DNA of 64,000 bases from Hafnia alvei (GTDB lineage Bacteria > Pseudomonadota > Gammaproteobacteria > Enterobacterales > Enterobacteriaceae), in contig NZ_CP139992.1 in NCBI RefSeq assembly GCF_034424155.1, positions 3,240,012-3,304,011 on the forward strand, in the 5' to 3' direction. A program made the translations under genes and the position numbers. This document shows positions 25,609 through 35,377 of the stretch, piece after piece. Each line of letters opens with the position of its first letter. The stretch's first letter is position 1. The notes beneath the pieces are model-generated. The model was given only the letters and a program-made list of their open reading frames with translations. It was not told where the DNA came from and searched no databases.

Positions 25609-26073
25609 CTAGTCGAGATTGAGGCTCATCACAGAAACCCATTCGCCTGAGACTTCGCGTTTCTCAATTTCTTGCCAGCCCAATTTCTGATACAGGCTTT
25701 GCTTATCGGGGGTGTAAAGATATAGCTGTTTGATGCCTTTCTCTTGGGCGTGGGCTACACAGGCTTTGGTGAGTGCAGAGCCAACGCCTTTGCCACGGTG
25801 TTCCGGAGGCGTAAACACTTCACCTAGCCAGAATTTGCGCTCAGGACGATCGTCCAATTCATGAACAATCACGCTCGCGGTGCCCAGCAGTTGGCCATCC
25901 TCAACGTAAGCCACCAGAGTAAACTCTTCACTGTCTGGCTGATTACGCGTGATAAAGCGCTGCTGGATACCTTCCTGCGTGCTCCAACGCGGTAGGCTTG
26001 ACCATTCCCAATGCAGCAATGCGGCTATTTGCGAGATATAGGGTGAGTTATCGTTAATTTTTGCAATCAACAT
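25609..26073 (-). CDS. GNAT acetyltransferase, 154 residues
   Basis: A compact GNAT-fold enzyme with the acetyl-CoA loop EHRGKGVGSALTKA (about residues 90-105) and the closing LYLYTPDKQSLYQKLGWQEIEKRE block, which place it in the general small-molecule acetyltransferase group. The N-terminus begins MLIAKINDNSPYISQIAALL. No substrate clue is visible from neighbours; the flanking genes are the Fur-boxed lipoprotein and maeB. It is monocistronic on the minus strand. Confidence 0.82.
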   Translation of the reverse strand: MLIAKINDNSPYISQIAALLHWEWSSLPRWSTQEGIQQRFITRNQPDSEEFTLVAYVEDGQLLGTASVIVHELDDRPERKFWLGEVFTPPEHRGKGVGSALTKACVAHAQEKGIKQLYLYTPDKQSLYQKLGWQEIEKREVSGEWVSVMSLNLD

Positions 26074-26094
26074 AGCAATTCCCTCAGCAATTGA

Positions 26095-26123
26095 AATGCC
26101 GTCCGCGGTGCGCAGACGGCATT
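26095..26123 (-). terminator. Hairpin after maeB
   Basis: AATGCCGTC and GACGGCATT are perfect 9-bp arms around an 11-base GC-rich loop, 24 bases past the maeB stop. The T-tract on the minus strand is short (TTT), so it may work weakly or with Rho. Confidence 0.6.
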
Positions 26124-26146
26124 AGAAAACCCAACAATAACAGCTT

Positions 26147-28426
26147 TTACAGCGGTTGCGTTTGTGCTTCTACCACGGATAACGCCACCATATTAACGAT
26201 GCGACGCACAGAGGCAATTGAGGTCAAAATATGCACGGGTTTGCTGACGCCCATTAATACCGGCCCAACGGTCACCCCCTCAGAAGAAGAAACGCGCAAC
26301 AGGTTATAGCTGATACGTGCAGCCTCCATGTTCGGCATGATCAAAATGTTTGCCGCGCCCTTCAGCGGGCTGTCTGGCATGACATCATTACGAATACTTT
26401 CGACCAGCGCGGCATCACCGTGCATTTCGCCGTCGATCTCAAGCTCAGGCGCTGCGGCATTCACTAATTCTAGCGTACGACGCATTTTACGCGCGGCAGG
26501 ACAGTCTGATGCCCCAAAGCTAGAATGAGATAACAACGCAACTTTCGGCTCAATACCAAAGCGGCGCACCGTCTCCGCCGCCATCAGCGTAATTTCAGCC
26601 AGCTGTTCAGCGGTAGGATCGTCGTTGACGTAGGTATCGGCAATGAAGGTGTTGCCGCTTGGTAGCAACAACGCGTTCATGGCACCCGCCACGTGCGCCC
26701 CTTCACGGAAACCAAACACGTTGTGCACCACTTCATAATGCTCGTGGTAATTACCGATAGTGCCGCAAATCATGGCGTCGGCCTCACCGCGTTGCAGCAT
26801 GATGGCCGCAATCAGAGTCGGATTACCAATCACCGCACGACGCGCCTGCTCTTGGGAAACACCGCGACGCTTCATGATCTCGTAGTATTCACGCCAGTAT
26901 TCGTTGAAGCGCGGGTCGGATTCGTTATTTACGATCTCAAAATCTTTACCCGCTTCAATTTGCAGGCCAAGCTTTTTCAGCCGCATTTCGATAACGTCAG
27001 GACGACCAACCAGAATCGGTGAAGCAATACCCAGCGTAACCAGCTCTTGGGTCGCATGTAACACGCGCTCTTCTTCACCTTCCGCCAGCACCACGCGTTT
27101 TTTCTCTTTCTTCGCCTGAGAGAAAATTGGCTTCATAAACAGGTTGGTTTTATAAACGAACTCGGTCAGATGCTCGATGTAAGCATCAAAATCTTCGATT
27201 GGCCGCGTCGCTACGCCAGAATCCATCGCTGCTTTAGCCACGGCTGGGGCGATTTTCACAATCAGGCGAGGATCGAAAGGTTTTGGAATAATGTATTCTG
27301 GGCCAAACGAGAGATCCTGATCGCCATAGGCGGAAGCCACAACGTCGCTCTGCTCTGCCAATGCTAAATCAGCAATCGCATGCACGCAGGCCAGCTTCAT
27401 CTCTTCGTTAATGGTGGTTGCGCCAACGTCGAGTGCACCACGGAAAATGAACGGGAAGCACAGAACGTTGTTAACCTGATTTGGGAAGTCGGAGCGTCCC
27501 GTACAGATGATCGCATCGGGGCGAACAGCCTTAGCCAGCGGAGGTAAAATTTCTGGCTCAGGGTTAGCCAACGCTAAAATCAGCGGATCTCGTGCCATGG
27601 TTTTCACCATGTCTTGCGTCATTACGCCTGGCCCCGAGCAGCCGAGGAAAATATCCGCATTAGGGATCGCATCAGCAAGCGAGCGCCAGCCGTTATCTTT
27701 GATCGCATAGGCCTGTTTGCTTTCGGCCATATTCTCTTCGCGACCTTGATAAATCACGCCTTTAGAGTCACAGGCCGTGATATTTTCACGCTTCAGCCCT
27801 AATGCCACCAGCAGATTTAAACAGGCAATGGCCGACGCGCCCGCGCCAGAAACCACAAGGCGCACATCGCTAATCTGTTTTTTCACCACTCGCAAACCGT
27901 TAAGCACGGCGGCGGTACAGATAATGGCGGTTCCGTGCTGATCGTCATGGAAGACCGGGATCTTCATGCGCTCGCGCAGTTTCTTCTCAATGTAGAAACA
28001 CTCGGGCGCTTTGATATCTTCAAGGTTAATACCACCAAAAGTAGGCTCCAGCGCGGCGACCACGTCGATCAGTTTATCAGGGTCGAGCTCATCAACTTCG
28101 ATATCGAACACATCGATACCCGCAAACTTTTTAAACAAAACGCCTTTGCCTTCCATCACGGGCTTACCCGCCAAGGCACCGATGTTACCCAAACCAAGCA
28201 CCGCCGTACCGTTAGAGATAACGGCCACTAAGTTTCCACGCGCGGTGTATTTATAGGCAGCAAGCGGATCGGCGGCGATCTCCAAACAGGGGGCCGCTAC
28301 ACCTGGGGAGTAGGCTAAAGCCAAATCACGCTGAGTAGCGAGGGGCTTCGTCGGAACGACCTGAATTTTGCCTGGAATTGGGAACTCGTGGAAATCAAGC
28401 GCACTTTGTTTTAATTGTTCGTCCAT
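26147..28426 (-). CDS. maeB: NADP-dependent malic enzyme MaeB
   Basis: MaeB decarboxylates malate to pyruvate and makes NADPH. The 759 residues equal E. coli MaeB in length, as I recall it. Residues 1-430 are the malic enzyme part ([29 protein letters not shown] split by the substrate loops; NADP site [11 protein letters not shown]). Residues 430-759 are a phosphotransacetylase-like regulatory domain that senses acetyl-CoA ([21 protein letters not shown] region). AAAGGA lies 8 bases before the ATG. In E. coli maeB is beside talA and the eut genes, so the location here differs. Confidence 0.96.
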   Translation of the reverse strand: MDEQLKQSALDFHEFPIPGKIQVVPTKPLATQRDLALAYSPGVAAPCLEIAADPLAAYKYTARGNLVAVISNGTAVLGLGNIGALAGKPVMEGKGVLFKKFAGIDVFDIEVDELDPDKLIDVVAALEPTFGGINLEDIKAPECFYIEKKLRERMKIPVFHDDQHGTAIICTAAVLNGLRVVKKQISDVRLVVSGAGASAIACLNLLVALGLKRENITACDSKGVIYQGREENMAESKQAYAIKDNGWRSLADAIPNADIFLGCSGPGVMTQDMVKTMARDPLILALANPEPEILPPLAKAVRPDAIICTGRSDFPNQVNNVLCFPFIFRGALDVGATTINEEMKLACVHAIADLALAEQSDVVASAYGDQDLSFGPEYIIPKPFDPRLIVKIAPAVAKAAMDSGVATRPIEDFDAYIEHLTEFVYKTNLFMKPIFSQAKKEKKRVVLAEGEEERVLHATQELVTLGIASPILVGRPDVIEMRLKKLGLQIEAGKDFEIVNNESDPRFNEYWREYYEIMKRRGVSQEQARRAVIGNPTLIAAIMLQRGEADAMICGTIGNYHEHYEVVHNVFGFREGAHVAGAMNALLLPSGNTFIADTYVNDDPTAEQLAEITLMAAETVRRFGIEPKVALLSHSSFGASDCPAARKMRRTLELVNAAAPELEIDGEMHGDAALVESIRNDVMPDSPLKGAANILIMPNMEAARISYNLLRVSSSEGVTVGPVLMGVSKPVHILTSIASVRRIVNMVALSVVEAQTQPL

Positions 28427-28648
28427 CGTAGGGTCCTTTTTTTACTTTATTTCATCGGTGTTTAACGCAAAGGAAACCCCACCAGTATAGTGAGCAAAAC
28501 AACTTAATCTATGAAGCACGCCATAAACAACAAAACAAAAAGTGTTATTTATCGCAACAATTTGCTAATGGCTAGGAAACCAACAGGACATATCAGAAGG
28601 GAATACCGAAAGGGTGGCCCATCGTGTTCACGCTAGGCCATAAGCAGG

Positions 28649-29218
28649 TTAATTCATCCAGCCCTGAATTTGGGCGTACTGCAACAGCATGATGGTTTTG
28701 CCATCTTTAATCTCGCCGCTCTTAATCATTTCAAGAGCCTGCTGGAAAGGCAGCTCTAAGATTTCAATATCTTCATCTTCAATTCCGCCACCGGCCGCCA
28801 CTTTTTGGCTGTTAGTGTACGGGGCCACAAAGAAATGAATAATTTCGGTTACGCCGCCGGGTGACATATAGGCCTCAAAGACTTTAGTCACTTGGCCAAC
28901 TTCAAAACCGGTTTCTTCCATCGCTTCTCGACGCACGCAATCTTCTGGCGCATCGTTATCCAGCAGGCCCGCAATGGTTTCGATCAACAGACCGTCGCGG
29001 TTACCGTTAAGATAGGTTGGAATACGGAACTGACGAATGAGCACAACCGTTTTTTTCTCCACGCTGTACAGCAACAGCGTAGCGCCATTTCCACGGTCAT
29101 AGACCTCGCGCATTTGGCGCACCGTGCCACCATTATGTCGCGTTAAATCATAGGTATATTGACGCAGGACTGCCCAATGATCGGATAACACCTTGTTGCT
29201 GATCATTTCAATTTTCAC
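28649..29218 (-). CDS. nudK: GDP-mannose pyrophosphatase NudK
   Basis: NudK hydrolyses GDP-mannose to GMP and mannose 1-phosphate. I start at GTG 29218 ([11 protein letters not shown]), which has AAGGGAG 9 bases upstream; a longer frame to 29251 lacks that. The 189-residue chain has the Nudix core [12 protein letters not shown] (about 100-111), the preceding GLLDND loop and the family's [14 protein letters not shown] block. One visible change is Ala where E. coli NudK has Glu in the loop before the core. maeB and nudK are also near each other in E. coli. Confidence 0.9.
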   Translation of the reverse strand: MKIEMISNKVLSDHWAVLRQYTYDLTRHNGGTVRQMREVYDRGNGATLLLYSVEKKTVVLIRQFRIPTYLNGNRDGLLIETIAGLLDNDAPEDCVRREAMEETGFEVGQVTKVFEAYMSPGGVTEIIHFFVAPYTNSQKVAAGGGIEDEDIEILELPFQQALEMIKSGEIKDGKTIMLLQYAQIQGWMN

Positions 29219-29360
29219 GCAGTACAACTCCCTTACAGATGCAGGGCTCATAAGATTCGAGCGGAAGAAGCAATGTACGCCAACGAATGTGGGACATCAA
29301 TGCGAAGGAAGGCTCGAACCAGCCCATTGGCTTAGCCACGGAAGCCTAAGCGAGGGCTGT

Positions 29361-30062
29361 TTACAGCGATAAAATCTCTTTCACAAATGGAATAGTCAGC
29401 TTGCGCTGCGCCGTTATCGATGCATGATCCAGCTGATCCAGCGTCATAAAGAGCGTTCGCATTTCACGATCTAACCGCTTTAATAAGAATCGGCCAACGT
29501 CCTCAGGTAGTTCAAAGCCGCGTAGTTTTGAACGCAGCTGTAAAGCCAAGAGTTTATCTTCATCGCCGAGCGGCTGGAGTTTATAGATTTGTCCCCAGTC
29601 TAGGCGCGAAGCCAGATCGGGCAAATGAAGATTAAGCTGACGAGGTGGGCGATCGCCGGTGATCAGCAATCGGGTACGACCGGTTTCAAGAATGCGATTA
29701 TAGAGATTGAAAATCGCCATTTCCCACTCAGCTTCTCCGGCGATGCATTCAATATTATCAATGCAAACCAAGGAGAGCTGCTCCATGCCATCTAACACTT
29801 CGGGCACAAAGTAGGCACGTTTATCCAAAGGCACATAGCCCACGGCTTCACCGCGCTGAGAAAGCTCTGCACAGGCCGCATGCAACAGATGGCTACGCCC
29901 TCCGCCCTCACGCGACCAAAAATAGATATAGGTACCATGCTCCTGCTGCAAAGCGCCCTGCAATGCGGCTAACAGAGAAGAATTCTCTCCCGGATAGAAA
30001 CTCGCAAAAGTCTCGTCATCAGGCAAATAAAGTGGCAGTGAAAGCTGTGCCGGCGTGTTCAG
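29361..30062 (-). CDS. hda: DnaA-inactivating protein Hda, with a CUG start
   Basis: Hda with the sliding clamp stimulates ATP hydrolysis by DnaA and limits re-initiation. I start at CTG 30062 (then AACACGCCG, reading NTPAQ), giving 233 residues, the E. coli length. GAGG sits 5 bases ahead of this CTG, while the GTG at 30068 would lie directly against GAG with no spacing. E. coli hda is reported to use CUG too. The clamp-binding motif QLSLPL is at residues 6-11. An AAA+ domain follows: Walker A-like [10 protein letters not shown], Walker B VCIDNIE, sensor 2 region [10 protein letters not shown]. Confidence 0.93.
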   Translation of the reverse strand: MNTPAQLSLPLYLPDDETFASFYPGENSSLLAALQGALQQEHGTYIYFWSREGGGRSHLLHAACAELSQRGEAVGYVPLDKRAYFVPEVLDGMEQLSLVCIDNIECIAGEAEWEMAIFNLYNRILETGRTRLLITGDRPPRQLNLHLPDLASRLDWGQIYKLQPLGDEDKLLALQLRSKLRGFELPEDVGRFLLKRLDREMRTLFMTLDQLDHASITAQRKLTIPFVKEILSL

Positions 30063-30087
30063 AAGCACCTCAAACCAAAACAGGCAA

Positions 30088-30122
30088 AAAAACGCCGCCA
30101 GTTTAACACATAAACTGGCGGC
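30088..30122 (-). terminator. Terminator after uraA
   Basis: GCCGCCAGTTTA and TAAACTGGCGGC form a perfect 12-bp stem with a 5-base loop. On the minus strand the stem is followed by a run of seven Ts, 27 bases past the uraA stop and just before hda. Confidence 0.93.
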
Positions 30123-30149
30123 TGTTGAGCGAGGATCGTCAGGATCAGA

Positions 30150-31442
30150 TTAACGCGCAGGCGTTTGTTCTTCGTCTGCTTCGTCGAGGATCACTTCTTC
30201 ACCACGAACCATGCTGATCACTTTGAATAACAGACTCATAGCAATACCGACAATCGTCGCCAGCGCCATACCTTTCAATTCAGCGGCACCAATGTGGATG
30301 GTCGCGCCGCTCACGCCAATAATCAAAATAATCGACGTCAGGATCAGGTTCTGCGCTTTGTTGTAGTCCACTTTTGATTCAATCAGCACACGAATACCCG
30401 ATGCACCGATGACGCCGTACAGCAGCAGAGAGACACCGCCCATCACCGGCACGGGCACCATCTGAATAGCCGCTGCCAGCTTGCCGATACAAGACAGCAG
30501 AATAGCCAGAACCGCTGCGCCGCCAATTACCCAGGTGCTATACACTTTGGTAATCGCCATCACGCCGATATTTTCGCCGTAGGTGGTATTTGGCGTTGAG
30601 CCGAAGAAACCCGAGAACATGGTTGATAGACCATTTGCAAACATCGAGCGATGCAAACCTGGATCACGCAGCAAATCTTTCTTCACGATATTCGCCGTCA
30701 CCACCAAATGGCCCACGTGCTCGGCAATTACCACCAGCGCAGCAGGCAGAATGGTCAGGATCGCAAACCACTCAAATTTTGGCGTATAGAAAGTCGGTAA
30801 CGCAAACCAATGAGCTTCACGGATAGGCGTTAAATCCACCACGCCCATGGCAAATGACAGTGCATACCCTGCCAACACACCGATTAAGATAGGGATAATC
30901 GCTAAAAAGCCGCGGAACAGCACCGAGCCCAATACGGTCACCCCTAAAGTCACCATAGAAATGGTGATCGTGGTGGTATCTACCGATGCTCCGCTGGCTG
31001 GCAATAAGCCCGCCATATTCGCGGCAACGCCCGCAAGCTCAAGTCCGATAACCGCAACAATCGCCCCCATCGCCGCCGGAGGGAACATCACATCCAGCCA
31101 GCCCGTTCCGGCTTTCTTCACAATCAACGCCACCAAGCAGAACAGCGCGCCGCACACAATAAAGCCACCGAGCGCCAGCTCATAGCCTAAAGGTAACAGC
31201 AGCATAACCGGTGAAATAAAGGCAAAACTCGATCCCAAATAAGCAGGGATTTTTCCCTTACAGATAAATAAATACAGCAGCGTACCGACGCCGTTGAACA
31301 GCAAGACCGTCGCAGGGTTTATCTTGAATAGAATAGGCACCAGAACCGTTGCGCCAAACATGGCGAACAAATGCTGGAAGCTCAACGGAATCGTTTGCAA
31401 AAGCGGTGGGCGTTCGCTTACTCCGATGACGCGACGAGTCAT
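30150..31442 (-). CDS. uraA: Uracil permease
   Basis: UraA is a proton-uracil symporter of the NAT/NCS2 family. The 430 residues form about 14 membrane helices. Family motifs are FAMFGATVLVPIL near the N-terminus, the HVGHL motif (AEHVGHLVVTANIV) of transmembrane segment 8, and the NTTYGENIGVMAIT signature, which includes substrate-contacting Glu. The C-terminus is acidic (EEVILDEADEEQTPAR). AGAGGA lies 9 bases before the ATG. Upp lies upstream on the same strand, but with a strong terminator and a structured repeat between them. Confidence 0.96.
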   Translation of the reverse strand: MTRRVIGVSERPPLLQTIPLSFQHLFAMFGATVLVPILFKINPATVLLFNGVGTLLYLFICKGKIPAYLGSSFAFISPVMLLLPLGYELALGGFIVCGALFCLVALIVKKAGTGWLDVMFPPAAMGAIVAVIGLELAGVAANMAGLLPASGASVDTTTITISMVTLGVTVLGSVLFRGFLAIIPILIGVLAGYALSFAMGVVDLTPIREAHWFALPTFYTPKFEWFAILTILPAALVVIAEHVGHLVVTANIVKKDLLRDPGLHRSMFANGLSTMFSGFFGSTPNTTYGENIGVMAITKVYSTWVIGGAAVLAILLSCIGKLAAAIQMVPVPVMGGVSLLLYGVIGASGIRVLIESKVDYNKAQNLILTSIILIIGVSGATIHIGAAELKGMALATIVGIAMSLLFKVISMVRGEEVILDEADEEQTPAR

Positions 31443-31527
31443 GTTTTTTATCCTCTAAGTGATTTTATTGAATAGCCAGGTGTTGTGTTTTTAGCTTGGT
31501 CTACCCGCTTTAAGAATGCAGGGTATA

Positions 31528-31659
31528 TACAGACTAATGCTGGTCACTGAAGCATGATTTTAGGGGAAGTACACCGATGGGGTCGTAGCAGCTTTAGCTG
31601 CCGGAGCGCCCCGCGGTGTGCTAGCCCCGTGTATCTCGATCTCTTAAACGATCGGCATT
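31528..31659. repeat. Structured interspersed repeat, copy A (upp-uraA spacer)
   Basis: About 130 bases, related to a second copy at 46747-46890. Over a 104-base core (31546-31649) I count 15 differences from copy B and no gaps. Nested stems are visible: outer GGGG/CCCC, ACACCG/CGGTGT, and an inner GCAGC-TTTA-GCTGC hairpin. CTAATGC at 31535 and GCATTAG at 31654-31660 form end repeats, and AGGGTATA flanks both sides (31520-31527, 31660-31667) like a target duplication. Not a REP, BIME or ERIC sequence that I know. Confidence 0.75.
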
Positions 31660-31671
31660 AGGGTATAGACC

Positions 31672-31698
31672 AAAAAAAAGCCGACTCTCAAGTCGGCT
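31672..31698 (-). terminator. Terminator after upp
   Basis: AGCCGACT and AGTCGGCT form an 8-bp perfect stem with a 4-base loop, followed on the minus strand by eight Ts. It starts 6 bases past the upp stop, so read-through to uraA should be limited. Confidence 0.93.
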
Positions 31699-31704
31699 CA
31701 ATCA

Positions 31705-32331
31705 TTATTTCGTACCAAATATCTTATCGCCCGCATCGCCCAAGCCAGGAATGATGTACCCCTTCTCATTCAAGCCCTGATCGATAGACGCAGTGTACAG
31801 CTCAACGTCTGGGTGCACTTTTTCTAACGCCGCAATACCTTCTGGCGCAGCAACCAGTACTAATACTTTAATACTGTGACAGCCTGCTTTTTTCAGCAGA
31901 TCGATAGTTGCAATCATAGAACCACCGGTTGCCAACATGGGATCAACCACCAGCGCCATACGCTCATCGATGTTTGAAACCAATTTCTGGAAGTAAGGCA
32001 CAGGCTCCAGAGTTTCTTCGTCGCGGTAAACACCAACAACGCTGATACGTGCGCTTGGAACATGTTCCAGCACGCCTTCCATCATGCCCAAACCTGCGCG
32101 CAGGATTGGAACCACGGTGATTTTTTTACCTTTGATCTGATCGACTTCGACTGGACCACACCAACCATCAATTGTTACTTTTTCTGTTTCGAGGTCTGCG
32201 GTCGCTTCATAGGTCAGTAAACTCCCGACCTCTGATGCCAGTTCACGAAAACGTTTGGTGCTAATATCGTTCTCGCGCATCAAGCCCAGTTTATGTCTTA
32301 CGAGCGGGTGTTTTACTTCGACGATCTTCAT
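31705..32331 (-). CDS. upp: Uracil phosphoribosyltransferase
   Basis: Upp salvages uracil to UMP with PRPP. I use the second of two adjacent ATGs (32331), 8 bases after GGGAG, giving 208 residues as in E. coli. The PRPP-binding loop [16 protein letters not shown] is intact, and the C-terminal [18 protein letters not shown] binds uracil. The gene is divergent from purMN, with a PurR box in the shared 315-base intergenic region. Confidence 0.97.
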   Translation of the reverse strand: MKIVEVKHPLVRHKLGLMRENDISTKRFRELASEVGSLLTYEATADLETEKVTIDGWCGPVEVDQIKGKKITVVPILRAGLGMMEGVLEHVPSARISVVGVYRDEETLEPVPYFQKLVSNIDERMALVVDPMLATGGSMIATIDLLKKAGCHSIKVLVLVAAPEGIAALEKVHPDVELYTASIDQGLNEKGYIIPGLGDAGDKIFGTK

Positions 32332-32485
32332 CATTTCATCTCCCAGGTTGCGGTCAGCGCAAAAAAAAATCGCGAGATTATAACGCCTTTTAAAATCCGC
32401 GCCACCGTTAAAATCATGATCCAGATCAGCTTAGATGAGATCTCCACTGTTTACAGGAAAAAATCAGATCCCCTTCACAAGCCGC

Positions 32486-32501
32486 TCGCAAACGTTTGCC
32501 T
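32486..32501. promoter_or_regulatory. PurR operator between upp and purM
   Basis: TCGCAAACGTTTGCCT matches the PurR consensus ACGCAAACGTTTNCNT at all but the first base. It lies in the 315-base divergent region (32332-32646), 145 bases before the purM start; the rest of the region shows no gene. Control of purMN is expected; an effect on upp is possible. Confidence 0.9.
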
Positions 32502-32646
32502 AGACTGTTAGAATTGCCGCGCTTTTGAATATTTCAGTGTGCGTTCTGTTATCCGATGCAAGTGCAAGCCGCACCGTTACTGAGTTAGCGGTTCCTCTTC
32601 ACTCCTGATATCAGAACTCATCCTAACCGCCATGGGGATTTTCGCA

Positions 32647-33687
32647 GTGACCGACAAAACCGCTCTCAGTTATAAAGACGCAGGTGTAGACATTGATGCT
32701 GGCAATGCCTTAGTTGATCGCATTAAAGGTGTGGTAAAAGAAACTCGTCGCCCGGAAGTCATGGGTGGTCTGGGTGGATTTGGCGCACTTTGTGCCCTGC
32801 CGCAAAAGTATCGCGAACCCATTCTGGTTTCAGGCACCGACGGCGTTGGCACCAAATTACGTCTGGCGATGGATTTAAAACGTCACGACACCATCGGTAT
32901 TGATTTGGTCGCGATGTGCGTTAATGACTTGGTCGTGCAAGGCGCCGAACCGCTGTTCTTCCTCGATTATTATGCGACCGGAAAATTAGACGTAGACACC
33001 GCTGCTAGCGTTATTACCGGCATTGCCGAAGGCTGCAAGCAGTCAGGCTGCGCGCTGGTCGGTGGTGAAACCGCTGAAATGCCGGGGATGTATCACGGCG
33101 AAGATTACGACGTTGCAGGCTTCTGCGTTGGCGTGGTTGAAAAGTCCGAAATCATTGACGGCAGCAAGGTTCAAGCGGGCGACGTACTCATCGCGCTGGG
33201 CGCAAGCGGTCCACATTCCAACGGCTATTCGCTGGTGCGCAAGATTTTAGAAGTCAGCCATACCGATCCGCTCAAAGAAGAGCTGGATGGCAAACCGCTG
33301 GCAGACCATTTACTGGCGCCAACCAAGATCTACGTAAAATCCATTCTTAAGCTGATTGAAGAACACGACATCCATGCGATTGCCCACCTCACCGGCGGCG
33401 GTTTCTGGGAGAACATTCCACGCGTGCTGCCAGAAGGCACACAGGCCGTTATCAATGAATCCAGCTGGCAGTGGCCATCGGTCTTTAACTGGCTGCAACA
33501 GGCTGGCAACGTCAGCCGACATGAAATGTATCGTACCTTCAACTGCGGCGTTGGCATGATCATCGCGCTGCCTGCTTCAGAGGTGGATGCGGCGATTGCG
33601 CTCATGAATGCCCACGGCGAAAAAGCATGGAAAATTGGTGCAATTGCGGCGTCAAATACCGATGAACGCGTTGTGATCAACGCCTAA
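32647..33687 (+). CDS. purM: AIR synthetase
   Basis: PurM closes the imidazole ring of AIR from FGAM with ATP. I start at GTG 32647 ([13 protein letters not shown]), the counterpart of the E. coli start, with GGGGA 8 bases upstream; an ATG 15 bases earlier would use that site as coding. The 346-residue chain shows the [12 protein letters not shown] and [22 protein letters not shown] motifs and a C-terminal CGVGMII block. It is followed 12 bases later by purN as an operon, under a PurR box. Confidence 0.97.
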   Translation: MTDKTALSYKDAGVDIDAGNALVDRIKGVVKETRRPEVMGGLGGFGALCALPQKYREPILVSGTDGVGTKLRLAMDLKRHDTIGIDLVAMCVNDLVVQGAEPLFFLDYYATGKLDVDTAASVITGIAEGCKQSGCALVGGETAEMPGMYHGEDYDVAGFCVGVVEKSEIIDGSKVQAGDVLIALGASGPHSNGYSLVRKILEVSHTDPLKEELDGKPLADHLLAPTKIYVKSILKLIEEHDIHAIAHLTGGGFWENIPRVLPEGTQAVINESSWQWPSVFNWLQQAGNVSRHEMYRTFNCGVGMIIALPASEVDAAIALMNAHGEKAWKIGAIAASNTDERVVINA

Positions 33688-33699
33688 GCGACTGAGCAA

Positions 33700-34338
33700 A
33701 TGAAAAACATCGTCGTTTTAATTTCCGGCAACGGTAGCAACCTACAGGCATTAATTGATGCCTGTAACGATGGGCGCATCCGTGGACGCATCAGTGCGGT
33801 GTTCAGCAATAAGGCAAATGCCTATGGACTTGAACGTGCAGCACAGGATGGAATTCCCGCGCACTGTCTAGACCCAAAATCCTATGCCGACCGCGATGCT
33901 TTTGATCTGGCGCTAATGCAAGAGATCGACGGATACCAGCCGGATTTAGTGGTTCTAGCGGGCTATATGCGTATTTTATCTCCGCGTTTTGTGCAGCATT
34001 ATCAGGGCAGGATGCTCAATATCCACCCTTCTCTGCTGCCCAAATATCCGGGATTACACACGCACCAGCAGGCGCTGAACAACGGTGATGAAGAGCATGG
34101 TACCTCGGTGCATTTTGTCACCGATGAGCTGGACGGCGGGCCGGTTGTTCTACAGGCCAAAGTTCCGATCTTCGAGCATGACAGCGAAGATGAAATTATT
34201 GAGCGTGTTCAGGTGCAAGAGCATTCTATCTATCCGCTGGTTGTCAGCTGGTTTATTGATGGACGCTTAAAAGCCAAAGACGATGCTGCATGGTTAGACG
34301 GCGTATGCTTACCTGCGCAAGGGTACGCGCCAGACTAA
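33700..34338 (+). CDS. purN: Phosphoribosylglycinamide formyltransferase 1
   Basis: PurN transfers a formyl group from 10-formyl-THF to GAR in purine synthesis. The 212-residue chain opens with the nucleotide-binding VVLISGNGSNLQALID. The catalytic Asn-His-Asp set lies in MLNIHPSLLPKYPG and the later VTDELDGGPV. It is the second gene of purMN and is followed by a strong terminator. Confidence 0.97.
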   Translation: MKNIVVLISGNGSNLQALIDACNDGRIRGRISAVFSNKANAYGLERAAQDGIPAHCLDPKSYADRDAFDLALMQEIDGYQPDLVVLAGYMRILSPRFVQHYQGRMLNIHPSLLPKYPGLHTHQQALNNGDEEHGTSVHFVTDELDGGPVVLQAKVPIFEHDSEDEIIERVQVQEHSIYPLVVSWFIDGRLKAKDDAAWLDGVCLPAQGYAPD

Positions 34339-34364
34339 ACCACGCTTCACTGCCGTTATAAACA

Positions 34365-34392
34365 AAATCCCTAGCCTTGGCTGGGGATTTTT
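34365..34392 (+). terminator. Terminator after purN
   Basis: AAATCCCTAGCC and GGCTGGGGATTT form a 12-bp stem (one G-U) with a two-base loop, followed by TTT. It ends the purMN operon. Confidence 0.9.
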
Positions 34393-34396
34393 GTAT

Positions 34397-34433
34397 TTGC
34401 CGCCTTCAAGCAACTTGAATTATTTTGGGTATA
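34397..34433 (-). repeat. Solitary ERIC-type terminus
   Basis: Read on the minus strand, these 37 bases start TATACCCAAAATAATTCAAG, then TTGC and GAAGGCGGCAA, matching the left end of the ERIC/IRU repeat as I remember it with two differences. The remaining two thirds of an ERIC are missing. On the plus strand its end supplies a TATAAT (34430-34435) upstream of speG. Confidence 0.75.
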
Positions 34434-34499
34434 ATACAGTCTGTAGTATTCACTACATCGGCTATCCTGCTGAAACTTATGACAGTGAGAGGAATCAAC

Positions 34500-35057
34500 A
34501 TGTCCAGCGACAACAACGTCAGATTGCGCCCCCTGGAACGGGAAGACTTGACGTTCGTTCATCAACTCGACAATAACGCTAGCATCATGCGCTATTGGTT
34601 TGAAGAACCCTATATTGCCTTTGTAGAACTCTCTGAGCTGTATGACAAACACATTCACGATCAGAGCGAACGCCGCTTCGTGGTTGAACACGACGGGGTT
34701 AAAATTGGCTTAGTTGAACTGGTTGAGATTGACCATATTCACCGCCGCGCCGAATTTCAAATCATCATCGACCCTGCCCATCAAGGCCACGGTTATGCCA
34801 GCAAAGCGGCACAGTTGGCTTTGGATCATGGTTTTTCGGTGCTCAATCTCTACAAACTGTATTTAATCGTCGACAAAGAAAACCAAAAGGCGATTCATAT
34901 TTACAGCAAGTTAGGATTCAAAATCGAAGGCGAACTGATCCACGAATTCTTTATCAACGGCGAATACCGCAACGCAATCCGTATGTGTATTTTCCAGCCG
35001 GATTATTTGGCGAAATATAAATCCCCTACCCCGCCGGTGAATCCGAATTCAATGTAA
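34500..35057 (+). CDS. speG: Spermidine N1-acetyltransferase
   Basis: SpeG acetylates spermidine and spermine with acetyl-CoA when polyamines are in excess or under cold stress. The ATG at 34500 follows GAGAGGA and gives 185 residues, close to the E. coli length; upstream in-frame starts have no homology. The GNAT core shows [18 protein letters not shown] (the acetyl-CoA loop), [20 protein letters not shown] and [12 protein letters not shown]. It is monocistronic, between purMN and the phosphate genes, unlike E. coli. Confidence 0.95.
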   Translation: MSSDNNVRLRPLEREDLTFVHQLDNNASIMRYWFEEPYIAFVELSELYDKHIHDQSERRFVVEHDGVKIGLVELVEIDHIHRRAEFQIIIDPAHQGHGYASKAAQLALDHGFSVLNLYKLYLIVDKENQKAIHIYSKLGFKIEGELIHEFFINGEYRNAIRMCIFQPDYLAKYKSPTPPVNPNSM

Positions 35058-35328
35058 GGTTGGGGCGCGGAGCCTTAGTCCGCTTTTGCTTATGACGTCT
35101 TGGTGTAAGGTTTCGTCCGCCTATCAATAACAGCTATCACATATAGCTAAATCGAAGGCGTCCGATGAGGGGCGCCAGCGCGCGCCCCTTCAATCCTCGC
35201 GCTTTTATCCGAGACGCCATCTCCGCACCGGGTCGGCATGCGCCATCCCTGGCGCCTCCTCCCCTCGTGAAAACATCCTGTTTTCACTGCTCTAAATGCC
35301 ACGACTTAAACTAAAAAACAGATAAAGT

Positions 35329-35377
35329 TTTTGTCTTTTGTCTTTTGTCTTTTGTCTTTTGCTTTTTGTTTTTTGTT
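35329..35377. repeat. Heptamer tandem repeat
   Basis: Four perfect TTTTGTC units followed by TTTTGCT and two TTTTGTT, seven units in all. Copy number is likely to vary by slippage. It lies in the gene-free region and so would not alter a protein. Confidence 0.9.

Noticed and set aside
35329-35377. Heptamer repeat as a CRISPR array
   Set aside because: Units are 7 bases with no unique spacers between them.
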